Shown here piece by piece: positions 11,760 to 23,337 of a DNA stretch of 64,000 nt. The DNA lies in NCBI GenBank assembly GCA_963585895.1, contig OY757904.1, positions 68,630,365 through 68,694,364 of the forward strand, written 5' to 3'. Below the pieces are notes generated by a model that was given only the letters and a program-made list of their open reading frames with translations, was not told where the DNA came from and ran no database searches. Both the position numbers and the translations under genes were made by a program. Position 1 is the stretch's first letter. Every line of letters begins with the position of its first letter. Source of the DNA: Sepioteuthis lessoniana. Lineage: Eukaryota > Mollusca > Cephalopoda > Myopsida > Loliginidae.

Positions 11760-14700
11760 TTTATTTATGTATGCATATCTAGGCTTTTGCGTGTACATAT
11801 CAGTGTATGATTTTGTATCGATTCCATACAAAATATATTTCTTAGATTGTTGGAGAGATTCTCAAAGAAAATAGGATATTTATGAAAAAAAACCCACAAT
11901 ATTTACATTGTATTAATCAATATGTATGTAAATATTTGTAAAACTATTATCAGTTCATAATATTTACTAAAAACACTTTTAACTCATGTATTTAACTGTC
12001 TACGATAAAGAAAATCAATAAACCATATAACAATAATTTTGAAGATTTAAGTGTTTTCATGAACATCATTTAATCATTCGTAAATCAGATTCAATGGATG
12101 TTCTTGCAAAAATGACAAATTCCTCGAGATTTCGTGAAGTACTCCAAAGTATAAAACAATATGAGATTAATATTGTAATGTAATTTTGCTATCAGCGTTC
12201 TTTTATTGTTAATATCAAATTCGGCATTTACATTTACTTTATTTTATACGTTATGCGTTTTTTTTATTATAAAATTTGCATATATCTCGATAATTAATAA
12301 ATACAACTGACGCTAATATATGTATTTTCCTCTACTGCACTTATTATTTTGCACTTTAATGCATATAACATTTCGGAACACATGTAACCTACATTCACAT
12401 AGTATATCGAAAACTTTCGGGATTCAAGCATCCTACAAAATTTCCGTATAGGTCATGTTTAAAGATAAGAGTAAATTAATGATTACTTGTACTTATGTAT
12501 TAATAATCTGAGTACCACTAAAACATCCTTTGATGAAAGAGATTCTACCTCTAAATATCCTGCTATTAAGTAGTTAATATTTTACGTTTGTCCTGTTATT
12601 TGTTTATTTACTGTTAATTAAATAAAAACACGATAAACATTCTCTAACAGTGCTGATTAGATATTTTTTACCAGGTTACATCGTATTTATAAGACATCTT
12701 ACTTATAACCTAAATACTTCCACACAATTATCGTACTGACGCCAACTTATAGGATCATTATTACAAAATCAACAGCTAATTGCGAGTATACAATTTATGA
12801 TAAATCACACACATGCTTCAAATCGTTCACTTTAAATATTTTCTGATTATCAGTCTCATCTATTATTTTTCTGTCCACGTTTCTATATCAGCCTTCTGCC
12901 TGTTCTTTTGTCGCTGCATGAGGTTTTGTTTTTGCCGATAGGGCTTCAAACCTGTTCTTAGCTAAATATATTCTTGAGTATTCTTACGTGTAATTTACTG
13001 GTATGTTGTTTTTTCAATGATTAATAATCTGGGTTTTTTTCTTATTCTACAAACTTGAATTTTTAATGTTTAGTTTTTATAATATTTGGTATAGTTTAAG
13101 GGGATTTCTAAAAGAGTATGTGCTCCCTGCATTTGGTTCCGTTGGTTTTAAATGATGGAATATAATTCGAGGTACTTTATTATAAATTGTCTGCATATTC
13201 AAATAAACAGCATTTCATTTCGTCAGGTAATTTATTCGAATCTATCCTATTTACTTTTAATTTCAATCTTCAATGAATACATTACAATATGAATTGATAT
13301 GCATTTTTTTGAATCATTGTTTATATTAGGTATTTGTCTGACTAAATATTACGTAGGAGAAAACGTTGAGTGGCAGGAATAAATATTATACAAATAAACG
13401 CTATATAAAAAAGTTTATATTGTTAACATATATTATATGCTGACCTTTGCAATAAGTTTTTTGACCTTCGAAAGATAGATGTATTATCTGCAAGATCTAC
13501 TGATGTGTAGAGACAAGCGAAAATTGTAAATTTCAAAGCCTATTCAACCGTCGTTGTTATTTATTGAATTGCACTTAGTCTGGCAATTTGATTCATCCGC
13601 TGGGAAATTATAATCAGTATCACATGAATGTTATTGCTAAATTAATTACTTTTATCAACGAGCATCTAATCAGGGTTTTGCAGGATTCAGAGCATTTCAA
13701 TCGGTTATATGCGTATATTTCAATGATTCATTTCTTTTATCAAAGTGATTCAAAATCGAGATAATGCGCAAATTATCAATATCCATACACATATAAAAAA
13801 AACAAAAAACGATTGGATGGTTGCATAACCTTCATCATTCAACTTGCATTAGTTCTAGAATTGGAAGCGCGAACATCAGTTAACCCACTGGATTTCAACA
13901 GATAATATATAAACATATTTTTTACAATAATGAATTTAATCTCAAACGCCAAAACAAATTAATGACGAGCAGACATAGAACAACAGACAGAGAGTTAGTT
14001 ACAGAAACGTGAATTGACAAATATACCAGATGCACATAATAGTTTACCTTTTTTAAAACTAATTAAAACTGCAGCAAAATGCATTTCATTTACCTGTTAA
14101 ATTATACGCGCAGTTATTTTTTTAACTCATTAAAATAAAGATGAAAAGACGCACCAACTTTGCGGGACTACTTCTTGAGTTTTATTTCTCTAACAAGTGA
14201 CCATAATTCCAGGGTACTCAGAGAGAAGTTAATTCAAAAAAATCTGCATGGTCACTACCGGGTTTACTTCCTGAATAAGGGGCTATGATTGAGATGCATG
14301 AAAAATTCAAGGATTTTGAAGAGAACAAGTTATTTAAGCCAATTGGTGCTTCATTTTTTCTCACTAAAATATGTGAACTCAAAATTTACTTACTCAAGTC
14401 GAAACTGAGACATTATTTTACAATTTCCATTTAAATGTTTGCTTGCATGTATATACTTACGTATATAGTTTAATTATTTTCATAGAATATGCATCCTGTA
14501 TGATTTGAATAGGAGTAAGATACCACTCACCTAAAAAGGAGGGACTTAGATATGATACTTACCAGCATCAGATAGTGACATTCCTTTTCTGTTGCACTAT
14601 GAAATAAGGAGTACCCACTCAATGACAATACTCCAAGTTACTCTCGAGCTCGAAGGGTTAGTACATGTTGTGTTTCTATCTATAGGTCAAATGGAACTCT

Positions 14701-15270
14701 GAAAAAAATTTATTCAGTAGAAAAAAAAGTCAAGATCAACTGCACAAAAAAATGAATGCACAATGAACATGATGCGCTTGCATCTAGAGGAAATAACCCT
14801 ACTCAGGTTGACATGCCATTGAAATCAATAAATTAATCCATCAGTAAATATTTGCATTTAATTCTAAAGTAGTTAGTGTTCAATGATTTATGTCTGTCGC
14901 AAAAGTCTTATTTGAAAAAAAGAAATATAGTGATCAGTTTTACTTGTTTTCTATTTTTTTTTTTTTTTATAATTTAAGCTAAACTATTCGAACAGCAACA
15001 TTTGGTGCAGCGAATTGTGTTTAAAAGATAAAACATTATTTCAAAAACGAACAATGATACTTATGGTTTTCTAAATGGTCAAATTTACTATACTGTTCAA
15101 TTCTAATGAATTGTCACAGTTTAGGGAAACTGTAATCGAGTCCCATCTTTTAATCTCCACTTAAAATCACTGTGAAATCCAACGAGGAGATCAGAATAGA
15201 GAACAAAATAGTAAATCGATTCTTAATGGACGTCTGCGTAATTTGAATTAATGAGAATCTCTGCTACATC
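11760..15270. other. Unique AT-rich DNA, no recognised feature
   Basis: No long open frame, microsatellite or named repeat was seen over 3.5 kb. A short block at 14790-14850 resembles the repeat flanking the Gypsy element at 42.4 kb and the one at 56.5 kb. Confidence 0.45.
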
Positions 15271-15282
15271 CCGATATGTTAT

Positions 15283-15640
15283 TGTTGTGTTCTGGTTAGT
15301 GAACACAAGTAGTAGTAATAATAAGACAAACCACGATATGTGAGGAAATAGTTATATTTACAGGAAGAGTATTTACATGAGAGAGACTGTTAGTAACAAG
15401 AACATAGGATTAGTGGAGAGAATAAGGATATACTTCAACAATAGAATTGGCTTCGTTATAAGGGACGGTTCTTCTGGTCTCTGACTCGTAGACTGATAGC
15501 TGTAGACGTAGACTGGTAGACTACTCGACGTAGACTGGTAGACTCGAAGACGTGCTGGTATTAGAATCTACTGCCATATATGGCAGATGGACTAGCTCAT
15601 TGAGCCGAATAGGTGGGTGATACCCAAAAGTTATCGTACT
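15283..15640 (+). repeat. Putative solo LTR, partner of 20.2 kb repeat
   Basis: This block is repeated in inverted orientation at about 20165-20447. Shared landmarks in order: 'gttctggttagtgaa', a (TAG/TAA)n patch, 'agagagactgtta', 'gaacataggattagtg', 'acttcaacaata', 'ttcttctggtctg', and the 16-bp palindrome CTGCCATATATGGCAG. A TATA-like 'tatataaaag' follows at about 15651. The start TGTT and a promoter-like element suggest an LTR, but I could not define both ends or a target duplication. The copy also holds a local tandem array of 'gtagactggtagact' units. Confidence 0.5.
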
Positions 15641-15659
15641 CTTATGGCAAGTATATAAA

Positions 15660-17780
15660 AGAAGACAAGATCAGACATTGCAATTTTTAATCAAGATTTG
15701 CATTAATATTCCAAAATCCCACAACAAACAAAAGTATCTGCAGGAAACAATCAAGTGCAATCTGCTTCACCGCAAACATAATGATAAAATATATTTAATT
15801 CTTATTCTACAACATTCCAGCAAATGGCATTCAATGTCGATTCCAATAGGATTAAGGAGATTTTGTGAGACCCTATACAGAAGCGGTCAGAAGATAAAAA
15901 ATCTGTCTTTTATTCTAGACACTTTTCCTTTTTTTCATTCGAAAAAATGGCTAAGTGCCTGCAAAACAATATTTTTCTTTTCATGAAGTGATCATTGCTT
16001 AATGAACTCCCGGCTCCTTAGCTAAATAAAAAAGAAGAAAACGCAAATGTTGATGTGTGATCTGTTCAAGATGAAAATCAAAACGTGAATAAGATTGATT
16101 TCATTGTAAGAAAATAGAATTTATCATGTACAAATTCTATCAAAAATATGGTACAAGAGCAAGACGTCCAATAAATAATCTTGATAAATCCAAATAAAGA
16201 ATGGTCCCGAATTAACCTTATTATCTGAAATAACTTTTTAAAAAATATTAAAATAAAAATATTCTCCGAACATAAAAAAGGCCTTATTTTAAAGCTGAGG
16301 AGTTTTTAATTATTACTATTAATTAAAGTGTTTTTAACTGAAGATATTTAAACAGTATTAGATATTATAACTAGCATTATTATTATTCATAATTGCGATT
16401 ACTTTTCAATTGCATCAATTTAGTCATCATAAAAGGAATTTTTATTAATAGCAATATAAAATCATGCCATTAAGACAAATTGTAGTTAAAAAAAAGAGAT
16501 TTAAACTTGAATTTACTGACAAATAGTATATGAGCTAAACAGCGTCAATCCCAGAAGGTTATATCTAGAAATCCCCGACCCCAAAGAAAGGATGTACAGT
16601 AGGCAGATAAAAATGATATGCATAAAATTCCCCCAAAAGAAACGATATAGGGACGGCAGATAAAACAAAGTGTAAATCAATTGAAACTTACCCATACACA
16701 ATTATTAAAACAAACTAGGTTTGTTTATTGAATTCATATGTTAAATTTGAGTCCTAAGTTGGATCGTAGAGAACGTTCAAAGGTAATTTCTTAGAGATAT
16801 CACAATTTTAAGATTTTTTCTGATACGTTATAATCCAGATCTGATTAGGATGGGATGTAAAAGCAACCAAAGCAAAGATAAAGAAAACTAGTGGTTAGAA
16901 TTAATTATAAGATGAACATTTCTTATATAGATAAATATTTTTGAAACATTTAATCTGTATCAATAAAAGAAGAAATCTTTTGTGCTTCGGTGTAACTCTT
17001 AACCACTAATCCTATCAATCAATAGGCATTCTTTTTATGTGATTTACGCTCTGATCTTATCGACAAAGGAGACCATTTTTATTACGGTAACTCTTCATTA
17101 GGTTTTGATGTGATGATGTTATTATATACCCATAACGTAAATTCGCATTCTATTTCTTTGTGACGAGATAACAATTACGCAATTTTTCCAAGCAGTCCCC
17201 GGTCTTTTCTATAGTAATCCGAAATTTCTCAGAAATTTCTTGGATATTATATTATCAAATAATAGATTGGTGGAATATCTTATTGACATGTAGTCAAAAA
17301 TTTCGGTAAGTTCTAAGAGCAATCGGTGGGGAAAATACCTTAAGTCGTATATTAGTCTGATGTTGGATGATCCTAGGGGTCGTTTAAATGTTAGGCTGTG
17401 AACAGATTAAGAAGTCATGTAGTCAAAAAATACTGTGGAAATAAAGCTAACAGTCAGTCGGCTTGTAGCTCGCTAATGGAGCTGTTTATTGTTCCTCCTG
17501 TGCTTGTCAAATCCTTGTTAAGTTCTGGATATGAGAAGAAATATTTATCGTAAAAATAAGACGAGCACGTAAATGGTGTCTGTATTTTTTTGTTTTGTTA
17601 TTTTATTATTTTTTTTTTTTTTAGATATACGATATTTTGGGTTGTAGAAGCAATTATCCACGGAAAAGACAGAGTGACAAGAGTCGACTCAGAGAACAAA
17701 GTAATACAACTGAAAGCATGAGGAGGATATATGCCATCTGATCTACATAGAAGATAATAAATAATAATATCGTAGTGTAT
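15660..17780. other. No recognised gene
   Basis: AT-rich sequence. A 102-codon frame at 15678-15986 has no recognisable motif. I see no repeat structure. Confidence 0.4.
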
Positions 17781-17792
17781 ACTCTGATATGG

Positions 17793-18038
17793 GGAAGCGA
17801 TGTACTCCTGTGGACCCCCACTCATGGACGAGCTCATAAGCGATGTACTCCTGTGGACCCCCACTCATGGATGTGCAAGAGTGGGACGACCAGCACGAAC
17901 TTACATACAGCAGCTATGTGAGGACACGGGTTGTAATCCTGAAGACCTGCCGGAGGCGATGAATGATAGGGAGAAATGGCGAGAGACGGTCAGGGATATC
18001 CGCGCAGGCGGCGCGACATGATGATGATGATGATGATA
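17793..18038 (+). pseudogene. LINE 3' end fragment with internal duplication
   Basis: These are the last 75 or so codons of the (TGA)n LINE: DELISDVLLWTPTHG, RPARTYIQQLCEDTG, EKWRETVRDIRAGGAT, then the (TGA)n tail that includes the stop. The 5' junction is odd. A 43-nt unit (17796-17838) covering the VLLWTPTHG codons is partly repeated at 17839-17871 before the sequence continues normally. Confidence 0.9.
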
Positions 18039-18642
18039 TGTTCCAAAAATAGAGATTTTTCTTTATTCCCCTAAACTAAAAGTTAAATACAAGATTCGCA
18101 ACACGCCAGAGTAGAGTAACTATTCTTCAATCGGTTCACCAACATATGCAAGGCATGTTTGACAACATTGTGCAAGAGAGAGCAAATGGAATCCTTACGA
18201 ATATCTACAAACCAAGAGGACATCATTTTAACTGGTGCCATAACAGCGGCTTTGCTAAAAAAAAACGTTGATAAAGCAGAATATCTTTAATCAACGCAAT
18301 CCAGTAGAAAGAGTTAAAAGTAATTTTTTTGGGGACCGCAGGACTAAACAAGGTTTATCGATGATATTGCTGTTGCCTCTGTAGAAATACATTCACCAAA
18401 ATAATCTTATTTTTTTCATCTACATTATTGGTCTTCGTAAAAATTTACTTTGATAAGATGAATGTCAGTGATTACAAAATAGTATCAAATCAATGAACTA
18501 CCTCTGCTTTCATAACGGACATGATGTTGAAAAATTACGACAAAACTGCCACTGATTGGGACAATGAAAAAGAATTGGTTAATTAGCCCGAACATTCAAG
18601 CTCTATTAACACCACACCACCACTCCTCGGACATGTGGTTAT

Positions 18643-18800
18643 TACCGTGACGTAATGGCTAAGGTGTTGGACTGTAACCTTGAGTTGGAACCAGAGTCTC
18701 GTTATTACATTCACTTTCAGATTAATACTATTAGGGAAAATATGAACTCCCTTATTCCCCTAGCAACGAGGAGTTCAAAACAGGAATTATTGCCAGGGGT
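18643..18800 (+). repeat. SINE, tRNA-like head and body
   Basis: The A-box-like 'cgtgacgtaatggctaaggt', a B-box-like 'gttggaacc', then 'cgttattacattcactttcag' and 'gggaaaatatgaactccctt' follow the order of the 33.8 kb SINE. Confidence 0.75.
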
Positions 18801-19019
18801 AATATTATTTTCTTTTTATATCTGCTGCTGGCCACAACCTCTGTCTTGAACTCTTCATAACTAGTTCTACGGTAAAAAAAAAAAAATCTCTGAATAGACG
18901 TAGACGAAACAAAGGATCCCTTTTTTTAGATTTTTTAAAAAAAGATATTTTAATCATTTTTAAAACATTTTATGCATTTTGAAATTTTAAATATGAGCAT
19001 GCTTCTAGAAGTTATTTCT

Positions 19020-19031
19020 CTGTCTCTCTCA

Positions 19032-19085
<54 letters not shown>

Positions 19086-19110
19086 ATGTGTGTGTGTGTC
19101 TCTGTGTGTA

Positions 19111-19174
<64 letters not shown>
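19020..19174. repeat. Compound (CT)n(TA)n(TG)n microsatellite
   Basis: About 150 nt of CT, TA and TG blocks. Valine/cysteine repeat frames here are shadows. Confidence 0.95.
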
Positions 19175-19175
<1 letters not shown>

Positions 19176-19964
19176 TCGCGTGAAATTTCACACCTTTTAT
19201 TATACCATATTATCATGATCATAATCATTATCAAGGTTTGAAGATTGTACAGTTTTCCTTTAATCTCTCTCACATCAGTCTGATTCAGCTGTCACTCACG
19301 AGAAGACGTCTACATGTCAACCAATGTCAGCTTAGACCTGATGAACATAATTTGATATTAGACGACCAAAACAGAGATCGTCCATTGTTCTCCAACTGTG
19401 TCCAGAATGTTCTGCTCATCTTACGTGGATAGTTTGCGATATAGGAGGTAAGTACCAGTGGACCCTTCGTTGAGTGTTGTTCCTAAGAATTGATCAAAAT
19501 AGAAACAGCTTTATTGAATAGTTCTTATGCTGCTATTTCTCCAAGTGTTCACTTAGAGCTTATGTTATGCGATCCTATAATCATTCTGCAAGCCATAAGA
19601 TTGGGAGAACTCTTTTTTTTTATATTATTGAGACTAAATTTCTAAATGGTCAATATTCTGTAAAGAAGAGTCCATCTGAGGAAATGCATCGATAATTAAA
19701 CTCTATTGTAATGCGATCAAAATCTTTTAAATCATTTTCTGATCTTTGACTGTATTTTGAGGCTTTACAATCAAGAAAACCGGATGGTTATTAGATAAGC
19801 GTAAAGGCAAATTTTTTACTGATTATATCAACCACCTGCATAAGTATGAAAATATCTGCTTAATACATGTCATTAAAAGATTAAAAATAATCTGTTTATT
19901 CTGGCAGTTACTGATATTATTCTTAACACTGTAAAATGCAGTCAAAGATATATGTCTTTATTTC

Positions 19965-20095
19965 TCTAAGAGTCCTGTAGACAAGAGGAAACTTGCTGTC
20001 TCTCAGACTCCTGAGGAAACTCATCAGGTAACGCTGGTATGAAGAAATCTCAAATAATAATAATGACAATAATAAATGAATGTCGTAAAATAGAG
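19965..20095 (+). repeat. 3' terminal fragment of the (TAA)n-tailed LINE
   Basis: The sequence 'gagtcctgtagacaagagg', 'cttgctgtctctcagactcc' and 'catcaggtaacgctggt', followed by an irregular AAT run, matches the last 130 nt of the copies at 44-47 kb. No coding domain remains. Confidence 0.7.
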
Positions 20096-20164
20096 CAAAA
20101 GGAGCATAAGATTAGGAATGACTAAGTGAGAAAGGTGATCCATAGAGAATAATTAAAGTATTTT

Positions 20165-20447
20165 TGTTGTGTATCACCTGCCTTTTTAGCATAATAAGCA
20201 GTTCCATCTGCCATATATGGCAGTAGCGGAAATCGGTCTGGGAATAAACCTACAAATCAGACCAGAAGAGCCGTTCCTATTGTTGAAGTATATCATTACT
20301 CTATCACTAATCCTATGTTCTTATTATTAACAGTCTCTCTCTTGTAAATACTCTTTCCTGAAAAACATTTTTTTCTCACATATCGTGTTTTTTCTTATTA
20401 TTATTACTACTTGTCTTCACTAACCAGAACATAACAATTTTAAAATT
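20165..20447 (-). repeat. Putative solo LTR, inverted partner of 15.3 kb repeat
   Basis: Its reverse complement aligns along most of its length with 15283-15630 and contains the same 16-bp palindrome. The two copies lie about 5 kb apart in opposite orientation. They may be independent solo LTRs or the ends of a rearranged element; no internal pol was found between them. Confidence 0.5.
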
Positions 20448-20939
20448 TGATCAGGCAACCAAATGGTATATTCACAAACCAGAATCCATTTTTGAGAATG
20501 AGACGCAGGAAATTCTTAATGGTTTTGAGATAGTTATGGATAGACTAATCCCAGGCAGATGACCACACCTACTGTTAATTAATAAGAAAGCGATTTGCTT
20601 GTGGGTCTGAAGAATTTTGCCGCTTTGGTTAACCAAAGAGAGGTAATAAAGAAAGTGAAAGTATAAACAAATATTTGGACCTTGCCAGAGAAGGCAAGGG
20701 ATATGAGGGTGTCAGTGATACTAATTGTATTTGGTGGACTTGAAATGACTTCCAAACTATTTGAAAGTGAATAAGTACTGGAAATCAAAGAAAGAATTAA
20801 GACCATCGAGGACTACAGCATCGCTGTGATCGGCGAGAATACCACAAAGATACTGGAACGGTAACGATTTTCCGTTACTCAGACTCCAGTGAAGGACTAC
20901 CAGCTAACAATGGTGTTAAAAACTCGCAATAACTTATAT

Positions 20940-20993
<54 letters not shown>
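20448..20993 (+). pseudogene. Decayed RLE-type LINE 3' end with (TAA)n tail
   Basis: Fragments in several frames match the C-terminal region of the family best seen at 44.3 kb: 'TKWYIHKPESIFENETQEIL', then 'LDLAREGK', 'GYEGVSDT', 'IEDYSIAVIGE'. It is heavily interrupted by stops and shifts. It ends in a (TAA)n run of about 50 nt (20943-20993). Endonuclease activity is not expected to survive. Confidence 0.75.
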
Positions 20994-20995
<2 letters not shown>

Positions 20996-21748
20996 GGATG
21001 CGGAATCAAAATTTGGAATGAATTTACAAAGATTTTTTTTTTTATTCTGATTTGTTCAATTTTTAAAAAGAAAGCTATAAATTTAAATTTACATGATTAT
21101 TCAAGTACTTTTTCATTAAGATTAAGCCCAATATAGACGAACAAGAAAAAATAAGGATAAAGAATCTATGATTTGCTTTACGCCAAACCAAACCAAAACA
21201 ATTCTGAAATAACTGGAGTTTCTTTATTGACTGTGTGCAAATAAAGATCGTTTTACAGAAACAGAGCTTTTTAAGGAAAAGACGAAGTGAAGAATTCAAC
21301 AAATTAAAAGGCTTTTTAATTGTTTTCGCTACGACCCAAAAAAGTCAATAAAAAGCACACAAATGAATTGAAAGTCCACGAGAATATTGCAAGGACAGCA
21401 ATCCTACAAGATGTAAGGCCAGACCTTACTCAATAACCCGTGATTACGCTACATGGGGTATTTAAAAAAACGATACAACTTCCAATAGAAATATTGTTTA
21501 GTTTAAGACTGCTATTGAGGAGGAATTGAATAACGTGTCAGGAGAATTAATTTTGAAGGCGTGTTAAAGTGTTTCGATGACGTTTTTATAAAATAATGGA
21601 AAATGGCTGTCATGTTGAGTAAATTTACTGTTTTGTGTTGGTCTTTTTATATTGCTATTTATTTTTTTAAATCAAAATTAATCGTGTTTTTTTTATAGAG
21701 TCGTTTGATATTGCATAATTATATTGCTGATATTGCTTTCGAGACCTG
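20994..21748 (+). mobile_element. Internally deleted mariner-like element
   Basis: The left end 'ggatgcggaatcaaaat' and the right end (reverse complement of 'attgctttcgagacc') are degenerate versions of the terminal repeats of the copy at 48.4 kb. Inside are remains of a transposase N-terminus and of a C-terminus ('TAIEEELNN', 'GELILKAC'); the catalytic centre is missing. It directly abuts the (TAA)n tail of the preceding LINE, so it probably inserted at a TA in that tail. Confidence 0.65.
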
Positions 21749-22173
21749 GCAGAAGAAGTTGTCTTTATCTCATTCAAAATTTACACCCAAAAGAAAATGC
21801 TATCTTTATTGAGATAGGTATTTTTCCGGAAAACACCTTTGAAATATACACTAAAATTTAGAAGTCAAAATTTAAACTCCCTATTTAAAACAATTTCATT
21901 CATAAAAAAAGAAAAAACTCCCTTACACACACAAATATATACCTATATAGTTCTCATAAAACAGGCTGTTTTGCTGTATCACAACTCATCAGTGTGGCTA
22001 GATAAGCGAGATTCGAAACCTGGCTGATTTTTAACCAAGCCGGAGATTATACAGCGTAGCCACGATGAAACTATTCTAAGCACAGGGACTTAAATGAATA
22101 TCTATCAATTTTGTTTTGTTTACATATATATGCTTAACGATTACCAAGATCTAAAATTACTTTAGTACCATTG

Positions 22174-22177
<4 letters not shown>

Positions 22178-22245
<68 letters not shown>
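22178..22245. repeat. (TA)n microsatellite
   Basis: A TA run of about 68 nt. Confidence 0.95.
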
Positions 22246-22247
<2 letters not shown>

Positions 22248-22994
22248 CAAATAAATATAAAAATCAAACAAAAAGGACAACTGAAAGATGCAAAACTGAA
22301 ATGAAGTGGGTATATTAAAAAAATTAAAGTGAAGTTACACGTCCCTAAATACTTTAGACAGAAAATTAAATTGTAGGGAGTATTCTGTGTCCCATCCAAG
22401 AGTGTATGATATTATTTAGAATAATTTTATTTCTATTTTCTTAAAATCAAGCTTAGACAATATATCATCACTGGTTAAACTTCACCAATAGGTTCGTAAT
22501 GAAAATTAGGTTAGGAAGAGTAAAACAAAAATTCAATTGCAGTCAATTTTGCAGCAAAATCAATTCAGTGTGCTTCTTTTAGCAAATTTCAGTGGTAAAA
22601 AAAAAACAAAAAAAAAAAGAAAACAAGACTCGAAGAAAGTTATTCTTTCAAATATAATTGCATGGTTGGCAGCGTGCCTAAAAATAAAAGACTAGTTTAC
22701 ATAAACTATTTTGGGTAAAGGAGATGGACGTGAACATCGCATGAAAAATATCGTTTAGTTATTGATTCAAGATTGTTTATATTCTTTTATGTCAACATAT
22801 TTGTATGATTCATATGGATTTACTGATTTCATTGATTTCCCCATTGATTGACACAAATATAATCAAATGTCTTATTCAGATTTAAAATCGTGGGCGATCA
22901 AAATAAACTGGCAAAAGGCATTTTATAATGTGAAGAGGTTAAATAAATCTTATCTTAGTCTCTCCTTGTCTGTCTGTGTGTCTGTTTCTCGCTC

Positions 22995-23000
22995 TCTTCA

Positions 23001-23034
<34 letters not shown>

Positions 23035-23115
23035 ACTTTTTTCTGAATATGTCACTCTCAGTCTATCTCTCTATCTTCACACAGATATATATATATAGAT
23101 AGATAGATAGATAGC
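22995..23115. repeat. (CT)n and (TAGA)n microsatellites
   Basis: A CT run near 23004-23031 is followed by TA and TAGA units near 23083-23115. Confidence 0.9.
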
Positions 23116-23248
23116 CTAATAATTACATGGATGAGAAAAAAACTATCGATATGTTCTGTTTATTATTTATCTTACACCAACATATTCTCTATCACAGGTA
23201 CTGAGGACAGTTTATAAATATAGCAAACTACTTATTCTGTGTGTCAGT

Positions 23249-23272
23249 CTCTCTCTCTCTCTCTCTCTCTCT

Positions 23273-23334
<62 letters not shown>
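23249..23334. repeat. (CT)n(TA)n microsatellite
   Basis: CT and TA blocks are directly joined. Confidence 0.95.

Positions 23335-23337
<3 letters not shown>

Noticed and set aside
20943..20993. CRISPR-like regular repeats
   Set aside because: This and the other regular repeat runs are simple microsatellites without unique spacers.
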